Source: DASYXW01 sp035934405 (lineage in GTDB: Bacteria > Acidobacteriota > Terriglobia > UBA7540). Taken from it: 57,416 nt of DNA. Numbering within the stretch: position 1 is the first letter of the stretch; each line of letters starts with the position of its first letter. This document shows positions 9,042 to 17,000 of this stretch, in pieces. Below the pieces are notes generated by a model. That model made no database searches, had not been told where the DNA came from, and worked only from the letters and a program-made list of their open reading frames with translations. A program made the position numbers and the translations under genes. The stretch spans positions 1 to 57,416 of the forward strand of contig DASYXW010000098.1 of NCBI GenBank assembly GCA_035934405.1, in the 5' to 3' direction.

Positions 9042-10772
9042 ATGGCCGTTCGACTTGATGAAATCGTCTTGAAGGCAAACCTAGTCTCATTCGAGCAGCT
9101 CCAGCAGGCGCTTGAGCACCAGAGAGCGCACGGAGGGCGGCTGGGAAACACGCTGGTGAAGCTGGGGTTTGTGGGCGACAGCGACGTGACGGCGGCGCTC
9201 TCGCGACAATATGGCCTGCCAGCGGTGAACCTCTCCGAAATCGAAATCGACCCCAGCGTGTTGAAGCTCGTACCGATGGACACCGCGGTGCGGTACCAGG
9301 TGCTCCCCATCGCCCGCGTTGGGGCCACGCTGAAGCTGGCCATGACGGATCCCACCAACGTTCTGGCGCTGGACGACGTCAAGTTTGCGACCGGCTACAA
9401 TGTTGAACCAGTGCTCGCTTCCGAGACCCAGATCGCTCAGGCGATCGAGCGGTACTACGGCACCGTGGAGGCCGACGAGCGCAAGAAGGAAATCGAAGAC
9501 CTAGTCAGCTTCATTGACGAAGATGGCGCGGAGAGCCTGGAGCTCGAAGCCGAAGATGACGGCACTCTGAACCTGGCGGCGCTCGAAAAGGCGGCGGAAG
9601 AGGCGCCCGTGATCCGCCTAGTGAACTACATCCTCACTGACTCACTGAAACGGGGCGCAAGCGACATTCACATGGAGCCGTACGAGAAGGAATACCGCGT
9701 GCGCTACCGCGTGGACGGCATCCTGCAGCACATCATGAGCCCGCCGCTGAAGCTGCGGGACGCCATGATCAGCCGCGTGAAGATCATGGCCAAGCTCGAC
9801 ATTGCCGAGAAGCGCCTTCCCCAAGACGGGCGCATTATGCTGAAGATGATGCATAACGGCAAGAGGAAGCAGCTCGACCTTCGCGTTTCCGTGCTGCCCA
9901 CGCTGCACGGCGAAAAGATCGTGATGCGCCTGCTCGACAAAGAGAATCTGCGTCTCGACATGACGAAGCTGGGCTTCGAGCAGGAGTCGCTGGCGAAGTT
10001 CCAGAAGGCCATTTTCAAGCCCTATGGCATGGTACTGGTCACCGGGCCGACGGGCAGCGGCAAAACCAATACCCTTTATTCCTCCATCGCGCAATTGAAC
10101 AAAGTGGACACCAACATCATGACGGCGGAGGACCCGGTGGAGTTTCAGTTGCCGGGCATCAACCAGGTGCAGATGAAGGAGCAGATTGGATTGAACTTCG
10201 CCGCGGCGCTGCGGTCGTTCCTGCGGCAGGACCCGAACGTGATTCTGGTGGGGGAAATCCGCGACTTCGAGACGGCGGAAATCGCCATCAAGGCGGCGCT
10301 CACCGGGCACCTGGTGCTTTCGACGCTGCACACCAACGACGCGCCTTCCACCGTGTCGCGGCTCATGAACATGGGCATCGAACCTTTCCTGGTGGCAACC
10401 TCGGTGCTGCTGATTTGCGCCCAGCGCTTGGTACGCCGCCTGTGCCCGGAATGTAAAGTGCCTGACGCCTCACCGGCCCAGGTGCTCATCGACTCAGGCT
10501 TCACGCCGGAGGAGGCTCGAAACGCCAATCTGTTCAAGGGCAAGGGCTGCCCGGCGTGCAACGATCGAGGCTACCGGGGGCGCGTGGGCCTGTACGAGGT
10601 AATGGAGATCACCGACGAGATTCGCGAGTTGATTCTGACCGGGGCATCGGCTTTGGAACTGCGGCGCAAGGCGATGGAGCAGGGCATGATTACGTTGCGT
10701 CGCAGCGGCCTCATCAAGGCGTTCGCGGGTATGACGAGCGTGGAGGAAGTGGTGAGGGAGACGGTTCTTTGA
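9042..10772 (+). CDS. pilB: Type IV pilus assembly ATPase PilB (MshEN + secretion ATPase)
   Basis: A 576-residue hexameric ATPase that powers pilus extension from the inner-membrane platform. The N-terminal part is an MshEN/GspE-N domain with RLGNTLVKLGFVGDSDVTAA and a following LSRQYGLP, close to the known c-di-GMP-binding motif of this domain. The ATPase core has Walker A GPTGSGKTN (about residue 333), an Asp box around TAEDPVE, Walker B ILVGEIRD and His-box HTNDA. The zinc tetracysteine (CPEC about 468, CPAC about 502) is complete. ATG 9042 has a GTGAGG upstream. pilT and pilC follow in order; no pilin gene is in the window. Confidence 0.95.
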   Translation: MAVRLDEIVLKANLVSFEQLQQALEHQRAHGGRLGNTLVKLGFVGDSDVTAALSRQYGLPAVNLSEIEIDPSVLKLVPMDTAVRYQVLPIARVGATLKLAMTDPTNVLALDDVKFATGYNVEPVLASETQIAQAIERYYGTVEADERKKEIEDLVSFIDEDGAESLELEAEDDGTLNLAALEKAAEEAPVIRLVNYILTDSLKRGASDIHMEPYEKEYRVRYRVDGILQHIMSPPLKLRDAMISRVKIMAKLDIAEKRLPQDGRIMLKMMHNGKRKQLDLRVSVLPTLHGEKIVMRLLDKENLRLDMTKLGFEQESLAKFQKAIFKPYGMVLVTGPTGSGKTNTLYSSIAQLNKVDTNIMTAEDPVEFQLPGINQVQMKEQIGLNFAAALRSFLRQDPNVILVGEIRDFETAEIAIKAALTGHLVLSTLHTNDAPSTVSRLMNMGIEPFLVATSVLLICAQRLVRRLCPECKVPDASPAQVLIDSGFTPEEARNANLFKGKGCPACNDRGYRGRVGLYEVMEITDEIRELILTGASALELRRKAMEQGMITLRRSGLIKAFAGMTSVEEVVRETVL

Positions 10773-10773
10773 A

Positions 10774-10840
10774 TTGGGCGATCGGATCATCGGGCCATTG
10801 GGTGATTGAGCCATTGAATCAAGTGGCCCGATGGACCGAT
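10774..10840. repeat. Imperfect ~16-bp tandem repeat with perfect inverted arms
   Basis: The pilB-pilT gap holds degenerate copies of a ~16-base ATTGGGYGATYGRRTC-like unit. Within them ATCGGGCCA and its exact complement TGGCCCGAT face each other, giving a possible hairpin in the pilB-pilT transcript. Confidence 0.55.
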
Positions 10841-10889
10841 GACTCAATTTGCTCCTGAGGCGTAAATCTCGGAGAGAGGAAACAAGAAA

Positions 10890-12017
10890 ATGGCGCTACC
10901 CACTCTGACAGAGCTATTGAAGCGCATGGTGGAAGCGGGTGGTTCCGACCTGCACCTCACTGCAAACTCGCCGCCGCGCATCCGGCTGCACGGAGAGCTC
11001 AACCCGTGCGAAGACCTGCCGCCGCTCACAGGGGGCGATACGAAGCAACTGGCTTACAGCGTCCTTACCGATTCGCAGAAGCACCGGTTCGAGGAGAGCC
11101 TGGAGCTCGATTTCTCATTCGGCGTGAAAGGCGTGGCGCGATTCCGCGGCAATGTGTTCAACCAGCGCGGCGCCGTGGGCTGCGTCTTCCGCATGGTGCC
11201 GTTCGAAACCAAGACGTTCGAGCAACTGGGGCTGCCGCCGGTCGTCCGCAAGTTGTGCGAGAAGCCACGTGGCCTGATTCTGGTGACAGGGCCGACCGGC
11301 AGCGGCAAGTCCACCACCCTCGCCACCATGCTCGATCTCATCAATCGCACTCGTCACGAGCACATGATTACCGTCGAGGATCCCATCGAGTTCGTGCACG
11401 CTCACAACAAATGCCTGGTCAACCAGCGCGAGGTGGGCGCCGACACGCGGTCGTTCGCGGCGGCGTTGCGGGCCGCCTTGCGCGAAGATCCGGATATCGT
11501 TCTCATCGGCGAAATGCGCGACCTGGAGACGATTGAATCCGCGCTGCGCATCGCTGAGACCGGCCATTTGACCTTCGGCACGCTACACACGAACTCGGCC
11601 GCGTCAACCATCAATCGCATCATCGACGTGTTTCCGGCGCATCAACAGTCGCAGATCCGCACCCAGCTCTCGATGGTGCTCGAAGCCGTGCTCTGCCAGT
11701 CGCTACTGCCCAAGGCCGACCTTAAGGGGCGTGTGATGGCGATGGAAATCCTGATTCCCAACGCTGCCATCCGCAATTTGATCCGCGAGGACAAGGTGCA
11801 CCAAATCTACTCGACCATGCAGTCGGGTCAGGACAAGTTCGGCATGCAGACGTTCAATCAGTCGTTGCTCTGGCTTTACCAGCAGAAGCTCATCGCGCTG
11901 GAAACGGCCCTGCAACGGTCGCACAACGCAGATGAATTGCAGTCCATGATCAACCGCAACGTTCCGATGGCAGCGGGGGCGCGCCCGGCGCCGGCTTACG
12001 CGCCGGCGAAACATTAG
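10890..12017 (+). CDS. pilT: Twitching-motility retraction ATPase PilT
   Basis: A 375-residue hexameric ATPase that drives pilus retraction. It has an N-terminal PAS-like half with GGSDLHLTANSPP, Walker A GPTGSGKST (about residues 134-142), the Asp box TVEDPIE, Walker B VLIGEMRD and the His box GTLHTNSA. The PilT-specific AIRNLIRE motif is present near residue 290. ATG 10890 follows a GAGAGGAAAC site. The C-terminus ends in an Ala/Pro-rich tail. It sits between pilB and pilC in the usual motor-gene order. Confidence 0.96.
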   Translation: MALPTLTELLKRMVEAGGSDLHLTANSPPRIRLHGELNPCEDLPPLTGGDTKQLAYSVLTDSQKHRFEESLELDFSFGVKGVARFRGNVFNQRGAVGCVFRMVPFETKTFEQLGLPPVVRKLCEKPRGLILVTGPTGSGKSTTLATMLDLINRTRHEHMITVEDPIEFVHAHNKCLVNQREVGADTRSFAAALRAALREDPDIVLIGEMRDLETIESALRIAETGHLTFGTLHTNSAASTINRIIDVFPAHQQSQIRTQLSMVLEAVLCQSLLPKADLKGRVMAMEILIPNAAIRNLIREDKVHQIYSTMQSGQDKFGMQTFNQSLLWLYQQKLIALETALQRSHNADELQSMINRNVPMAAGARPAPAYAPAKH

Positions 12018-12107
12018 GTAGCGACATCACTCTCAAGCAGGGGCAGAGGAACACCGCTACAAGAACACGCTGGTGAGGAACCGGCGCCGCAAGTGAGGAG
12101 GCACAAC

Positions 12108-13274
12108 ATGGCTCAACCCTTAACACGAGGAGCGTCGCTGGCCGGCGCGCGAGGAGCAGCGGCTCCCGCGAGGCGCCAAGCTGCGGGTTCCGCGGTGGCC
12201 GCGCGTCCGTCCGCCGCCAAGCTCAAGAAAGGCGGCAAGGTCAAAGCCAAGGATCTGGCGATCTTCACCCGCCAGTTCTCGGTGATGATCAACGCCGGCC
12301 TCCCGCTGGTTCAAGCCCTGGAGATCCTAGGTGGACAGCAAGAAAACAAAGCCTTTGGCGAAACTCTCAATGGCATAAGGTCCCTTGTGGAGGGCGGCTC
12401 GACGCTGTCGGCGGCGATGCGACAATACCCCAAGGCCTTCGATGAGCTTTACAGCAACATGGTGGAGGCAGGGGAAACGGGCGGAATCCTGGACGGGGTG
12501 TTGCAGCGCCTCTCTCAGTACATTGAGAAGGCGGTGAAGCTCAGACGGGCGGTGAAATCCGCCATGATCTACCCTATCGCGGTGTTGAGCATCGCCACGG
12601 GCGTCATCATCATTCTGCTGTGGAAAGTGGTGCCGATTTTTGCCACGCTGTTTGCCGGCCTGGACGCCACGCTGCCGCTCCCAACCCAGATCGTCATCGC
12701 GCTCAGCCACTTCGTCGCCAGTTTTCTCTGGCTGTTCGCCCTGCTGGTGGCCGCAGCGGTGATTGCTTTCAAGCAGTACTACAAGACACCAAAGGGCCGG
12801 ATGATGATCGACTCGTTGATCCTGCGATTACCGGTTCTGGGCCTCCTGATGCGAAAGATTGCGGTGGCACGTTTCACCCGCACTCTGGGCACCCTGGTCA
12901 CGAGCGGCGTCCCGATGCTGGAAGCCATGGACATTACCGCCCGTACCGCCGGAAACGCCGTGGTTGAGAAAGCACTCTTTGAGGTGCGGAGGGCGGTGGA
13001 AGGCGGCCAGACCATCGTCGAGCCGCTGCGCAAGACGGGAGTGTTCCCCAACATGGTGATTCAGATGGTTGGCGTCGGCGAGCAGACCGGCGCGCTCGAC
13101 AGCATGCTCCAGAAGGTCGCTGATTTCTACGAGGACGAAGTGGACGCAGCCGTGGCCGACCTGCTGACCGCCATTGAGCCGATTATGATTCTCTTCCTCG
13201 GCTTCGTGGTCGGAGGAGTGGTGATTTCGATGTATCTGCCACTGTTCAGCCTTATCGGTAAGCTGGCTGGATAA
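12108..13274 (+). CDS. pilC: Type IV pilus inner-membrane platform protein PilC
   Basis: A 388-residue polytopic protein with two T2SSF (GspF) domains, at about residues 50-173 and 253-375. Each ends in a hydrophobic segment (AMIYPIAVLSIATGVIIILL and a final IEPIMILFLGFVVGGVVISM). PilC couples PilB/PilT ATP hydrolysis to pilin assembly. The ATG at 12108 is preferred over the GTG at 12093 because GAGGAGG lies just upstream of it. The first 45 residues are Ala/Arg-rich and not conserved-looking. Confidence 0.95.
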   Translation: MAQPLTRGASLAGARGAAAPARRQAAGSAVAARPSAAKLKKGGKVKAKDLAIFTRQFSVMINAGLPLVQALEILGGQQENKAFGETLNGIRSLVEGGSTLSAAMRQYPKAFDELYSNMVEAGETGGILDGVLQRLSQYIEKAVKLRRAVKSAMIYPIAVLSIATGVIIILLWKVVPIFATLFAGLDATLPLPTQIVIALSHFVASFLWLFALLVAAAVIAFKQYYKTPKGRMMIDSLILRLPVLGLLMRKIAVARFTRTLGTLVTSGVPMLEAMDITARTAGNAVVEKALFEVRRAVEGGQTIVEPLRKTGVFPNMVIQMVGVGEQTGALDSMLQKVADFYEDEVDAAVADLLTAIEPIMILFLGFVVGGVVISMYLPLFSLIGKLAG

Positions 13275-13290
13275 CGCAGCGGTTTCACGA

Positions 13291-13312
13291 CATTCCCGCT
13301 GGCGCGGGAATG
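13291..13312. repeat. Stem-loop repeat downstream of pilC
   Basis: Perfect 9-base arms CATTCCCGC and GCGGGAATG enclose a 4-base loop 17 bases after the pilC stop. The same stem sequence recurs at 56017-56036, so this is a dispersed repeat. No T-run follows, so it is not a standard terminator, although it could protect or end the pil transcript. Confidence 0.7.
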
Positions 13313-13407
13313 ACTACCCGGGCCCGGACGTCCCATGCCGCGAGACGGGACGCCGCGGGCGACGGCCGTCGTGGACCCCATCCGACTCTTTCAGCGCCCG
13401 TGGTAAC

Positions 13408-15126
13408 ATGAGAGCAGGGTACGGTACTCACATGGGGTTCACCGGCGACCTGCGGTCATGGCTTCTCTGGGTCATCAAAATCCGGTTTGTTATTATCACC
13501 CTGGTTTTCGCAATTGATTACGCAACCCGGCAACTGGTTCCTAACCCGGCCAACCCGGCGTCGATCGAAGGACTGGGTATCGTCGTCATTTTCTGGTACG
13601 TTGTCGGCCTCTTTTATCTGATTTACTACCAGCTCGGGCGCGACTATCCTCTCCAGGCTTACCTCCAGATCTACTCCGACATTCTCATCATCACCGCGGT
13701 TGTCCACACGACGGGCGATCTGGACAGCAACTATCTCTCGCTCTACCTCGTCGCCATTCTTCTTGCGGCGATCGTGCTGCCTCGCTCGCGGGCGTACCTG
13801 GTGGCCGCGGTGAGTTTTGTATGTCTCGGCTCGCTCCTGGAATTGGCCTACCTTCCTGGCCTTTACCCGCATTTGGTCGAACGGCACCCGGCTCTAGGAT
13901 TCCTCGCCGACTCCTCGGCGGCTCCGGCGGACGTCCGCGCGCTGGGCGTGAAGATTTTCGCCAGTCTGTTCGGGTTCCTGGCGGTCGCCTACCTTTCGAG
14001 CTTTCTGGCCGAACGACTGCGCGAGACGGGCGCCGAGCTGCGGCACAAAGCCGGCCAGGTGGCGAGCCTCGCAGCCATTAATGAGAACATTATCCAGAGC
14101 ATGCGGGGCGGCCTCATCCGCACTGACCTCGACGGCAGTATCCATGAAATCAACCCGGCGGGGGCATCCATCCTGGGCCGCGATCCCGCCGACTTGAAGG
14201 GCTGGCCGCTCGGGGATATTCTGCCGGAGCTTCGGAGGCAGCCCCCGGGTGCGGGGAATCTGCCGGCGCGCCGCGAAATCACCCATGATCACCCCGAGAC
14301 CGGCCGGCGTACCCTGGGAATCTCGGCCTCTCCCCTCACGATGTCGGACGCCGGGGTGGTAGGCTACATCTATACCTTTCAGGACCTCACCGAAGAGAAG
14401 CGGCGCGATGCGGAATACCGCGCCAAAGACCGCATGGCGTCATTGGGCCGCATCGCCGCCGGCATCGCCCATGAGATCCGGAATCCGCTGGCTTCAATTG
14501 CCGGTGCAGTGAACCTGTTTGAGAGCCCGGCTAATCTGGAAGAAGACCAGGCGAAACTGGTCAGTATCGTCCGGCGCGAGTCGTCGCGGCTTGACAAGCT
14601 GGTGACGGACTTTCTCAATTATGCCCGCGAGCAGAAATTCGAGTTCTGCACCGTGAACCTGACGAACCTGTTGCAGGAGACATTGCTGCTGGTGGAACAT
14701 CACCCGTTGTTCGGCAAGGGTTGCCGAATCGAGCGGAGATTTCCATCCCAACCTGTCACGGCTTGGGTTGACCCGGACAAGATCCGCCAAGTTCTCTGGA
14801 ACATCTGCGACAATGCTCTCAAGGCCATGCCCCGAGGCGGCGTGCTCGAGGCCATCATCGAAGAGAGTACCGGAGCCGCTCCGGGGGCCCCGGAGCTCAT
14901 CCGTATCGTCTTGGCGGATGACGGCGTCGGCTTCAATGCCGGGCAGATGGACAGACTCTTCGAACCTTTCCATACCAAGTTCGCGAACGGCACCGGACTC
15001 GGCCTGGCGATTACACACCAGATCGTTGCCGGGCATCAAGGCCGCCTGACTGTCCAGTCCGAGGAAGGGAAGGGAGCGAGGTTTGTGATCGAGATTCCCA
15101 AGCGGCAGGTGGGGCAACGTTGTTGA
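13408..15126 (+). CDS. PilS-like membrane histidine kinase (multi-TM, PAS, HisKA, HATPase)
   Basis: A 572-residue kinase. The N-terminus has about six hydrophobic helices with little periplasmic loop, as in PilS. A PAS domain follows (NENIIQSMRGGLIRTDLDGS), then the H-box HEIRNPLASIAGA (His about 355) and ATPase motifs ICDNALKAM, DDGVGF and GTGLGLA. In many bacteria PilS and its response regulator PilR follow pilBTC and control pilin expression with sigma-54. Here the next gene has no receiver domain, so the partner is not obvious. ATG 13408 gives the longest form; ATG 13432 (MGFTGDLRSW) is equally possible. Confidence 0.9.
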   Translation: MRAGYGTHMGFTGDLRSWLLWVIKIRFVIITLVFAIDYATRQLVPNPANPASIEGLGIVVIFWYVVGLFYLIYYQLGRDYPLQAYLQIYSDILIITAVVHTTGDLDSNYLSLYLVAILLAAIVLPRSRAYLVAAVSFVCLGSLLELAYLPGLYPHLVERHPALGFLADSSAAPADVRALGVKIFASLFGFLAVAYLSSFLAERLRETGAELRHKAGQVASLAAINENIIQSMRGGLIRTDLDGSIHEINPAGASILGRDPADLKGWPLGDILPELRRQPPGAGNLPARREITHDHPETGRRTLGISASPLTMSDAGVVGYIYTFQDLTEEKRRDAEYRAKDRMASLGRIAAGIAHEIRNPLASIAGAVNLFESPANLEEDQAKLVSIVRRESSRLDKLVTDFLNYAREQKFEFCTVNLTNLLQETLLLVEHHPLFGKGCRIERRFPSQPVTAWVDPDKIRQVLWNICDNALKAMPRGGVLEAIIEESTGAAPGAPELIRIVLADDGVGFNAGQMDRLFEPFHTKFANGTGLGLAITHQIVAGHQGRLTVQSEEGKGARFVIEIPKRQVGQRC

Positions 15127-15167
15127 TCCAAGGCGGCCGTGGTTGGGCGCTAAAGCGGAAAACATTG

Positions 15168-15180
15168 TCCACTTAGTGGA
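15168..15180. promoter_or_regulatory. Palindromic site upstream of EPS promoter (possible enhancer)
   Basis: TCCAC, TTA, GTGGA is a perfect 5-base inverted repeat about 116 bases upstream of the -24 element at 15296. That distance is normal for an activator (bEBP) binding site. The arms are short, so chance is a real alternative. Confidence 0.3.
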
Positions 15181-15295
15181 ACTCTGCTGGAATCTCTGGT
15201 TGCTTCCCTTTGTCCTTAAGGTACAATAGTATTCCAAGGTATTGGAGGGCCGTTGCTTGAGTTACGTTCAAGGTCATTGTGTCAACAGCCGATAG

Positions 15296-15310
15296 TGGCA
15301 ATTGTCGTGC
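15296..15310 (+). promoter_or_regulatory. Sigma-54 (-24/-12) promoter for EPS operon 1
   Basis: TGGCAATTGTCGTGC fits the sigma-54 consensus TGGCACG-N4-TTGC at the invariant GG (15297-15298) and GC (15309-15310) with correct 12-base phasing, plus three flanking positions. It differs at positions 6, 7 and 12. It lies 67 bases upstream of the ATG at 15377 and overlaps the alternative TTG start at 15302, which argues against that start. Confidence 0.6.
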
Positions 15311-15376
15311 TTTGGTACGAGGGGTGACCTCTTCTCTGGCGTTCTGCTCCACGAGCGACCGGAACATCCAGAAGGG

Positions 15377-16357
15377 ATGATGCAAGGACACATTGATTCG
15401 AGCACTCTTGACGAGCATGCGATTGCCCCGGAAGCAATTGATCCTGAGTCGTTTGCCCCGTGGACCAGTCCGGCCATGCGACTCATTGAGTCGGTGGTCG
15501 GAGACATTGCCCCGACCGACATTCCGGTCCTGCTGACGGGCGAGCGCGGTACCGGCAAGGAAGTGGTGGCACTTCAGATTCATCGGCGCTCGCGACGCCA
15601 CGACTGCCAGTTCATCAAGCTGCAGTGCGCGTCGTTGACGCCCGAGGGCTTTGATCGGGCCCTGCAGCCGAATGGTCACCGGGCCGAGAGGACTCAAGCA
15701 GCGACACTGCTGCTTGACGAGATTAGTGAGTTGACTCCTCCCTGCCAGGCGAAGATCTTCCAGACGTTGGGGTTCGGCAACGGCTTCTCGAACGGCGCGC
15801 GTCCCGGTTTGTGCGTCATCTCCATCACGCGACAGAATCTGGAAGAGGAAGTGCGTTTAGGCCGCTTCTGGGATGAGTTGTACTCCCGCATCAGCGGGGT
15901 TTGCTTGCGTCTGCCACCCTTGCGTCATCGCAGGGAAGACATTCCCGTTCTGGTTGAGTTTTTTTTGAGCAAGTACGCGGCCCTCTTTGAACGCCCTCGG
16001 CCTTCCTTCAGCGCCAGGACTCTCCGGGCGTTGTTGGACTACACCTGGCCGGGTAATGTGCGGGAACTCGAGAGTGTGGTCAAGCAGATGGTAGCGAGCG
16101 GCGACGAGAATGCCGTGTTGCCCGGCCTGCGATTCGCGGTCGGCGGCATCCCCGAAGGCCACTCCCTCAAGGAGGCATCGCGCGCGGCCTCGCGTCAAGC
16201 GGAACGAGAGATGATTCTCAAGGTGCTGGCCCGAACGAGGTGGAACCGAAAGCGTGCCGCGCAGGAACTCCGGATTAGTTATAAGGCGCTGCTCTATAAA
16301 CTTAAGCAGATCGGGCTGGACGATGCCATGGCCCGTCAAGCGATTTCGGAGCCATAA
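15377..16357 (+). CDS. NtrC-type AAA+ regulator without receiver domain and without GAFTGA loop
   Basis: A 326-residue protein with a sigma-54-interaction-type AAA+ domain: Walker A GERGTGKE (about residues 55-62), Walker B LLLDEIS, a possible arginine-finger segment (ELYSRISG) and WPGNVRELE. A Fis-like helix-turn-helix is at the C-terminus (RKRAAQELRISYKALLYKLK). It has no receiver domain. The segment where ELFGH and GAFTGA should be reads RALQPNGHRAERTQAAT, so the sigma-54 contact loop is missing. ATG 15377 or 15380 is favoured by AGAAGGG upstream and by the promoter position; a TTG at 15302 would lengthen the protein by 25 residues. It leads the EPS operon; it may be a repressor, a co-regulator or an inactive activator. 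Confidence 0.85.
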   Translation: MMQGHIDSSTLDEHAIAPEAIDPESFAPWTSPAMRLIESVVGDIAPTDIPVLLTGERGTGKEVVALQIHRRSRRHDCQFIKLQCASLTPEGFDRALQPNGHRAERTQAATLLLDEISELTPPCQAKIFQTLGFGNGFSNGARPGLCVISITRQNLEEEVRLGRFWDELYSRISGVCLRLPPLRHRREDIPVLVEFFLSKYAALFERPRPSFSARTLRALLDYTWPGNVRELESVVKQMVASGDENAVLPGLRFAVGGIPEGHSLKEASRAASRQAEREMILKVLARTRWNRKRAAQELRISYKALLYKLKQIGLDDAMARQAISEP

Positions 16358-16368
16358 GGGAGAGAGTG

Positions 16369-16986
16369 ATGCTGAGGATTCAGTTTTGTGTCTCGGGAAC
16401 CCTTCTGCTGCTGTCAGGTCTGGCGCTGGCGCCCCCGTTGCAGGCTCGCCGGAAGCACGATGCCAAAAATCCGGCCCCTGGCAAGCCGTCGGCGTCTGCG
16501 CCCGCAAACTATGTGATCAATGCGGGCGACGTGCTCGAGATCCAGGTGTGGAAGGAGCCGGACATCTCGAAGGCGGTGCCGGTGCGGCCGGATGGGAAAA
16601 TTTCGCTGCCCTTGATTGACGACGTTCAAGCCTCTGGGCTCACGGCCATGGATCTCACCGCCGCCATCACCGAGAAACTCAAGAAGTTTATTACCGATCC
16701 TCAGGTGACGGTGATTGTGACCCAGGTCAACAGCCAGCACATCTTTATTACGGGAGAAGTGAACCGCGGTGGCACCTATCCGCTGCTGCCGGGAATGACG
16801 GCGCTCGAGGCGCTGGCGAGCGCTGGCGGATTTACGCCTTTCGCAAGCCTGAAGAAGATTTACGTGTTACGGCAAGAAAACGGAAAGCAGGTGCGATACC
16901 CGTTCAATTACAAGAAAGTGCTGAAAGGCAAGGACCCAGGAGACAATATCATTCTGAAGCCCGGCGATACTATTGTTGTTCCCTAG
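16369..16986 (+). CDS. Polysaccharide export protein (Wza/KpsD-like, Poly_export + SLBB)
   Basis: A 205-residue envelope protein of the outer-membrane polysaccharide export family. An N-terminal hydrophobic signal (to about residue 26) is followed by the Poly_export domain with YVINAGDVLEIQVWKEPD and DGKISLPLIDDV. One SLBB-like domain follows, with FITGEVNRGGTYPLLPGMTA. There is no lipobox cysteine, unlike E. coli Wza. The length matches the small export protein of XrtA-associated EPS loci. ATG 16369 follows GGGAGAGAG; a GTG three bases upstream is the alternative. It lies at the head of a run of EPS genes with tight spacing. Confidence 0.92.
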   Translation: MLRIQFCVSGTLLLLSGLALAPPLQARRKHDAKNPAPGKPSASAPANYVINAGDVLEIQVWKEPDISKAVPVRPDGKISLPLIDDVQASGLTAMDLTAAITEKLKKFITDPQVTVIVTQVNSQHIFITGEVNRGGTYPLLPGMTALEALASAGGFTPFASLKKIYVLRQENGKQVRYPFNYKKVLKGKDPGDNIILKPGDTIVVP

Positions 16987-17000
16987 TGTGGGATGGACCC

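Noticed and set aside
15302..15376. TTG start giving the AAA+ regulator 25 extra residues
   Set aside because: The TTG lies inside the predicted -24/-12 promoter, and ATG 15377/15380 has a better ribosome-binding site.
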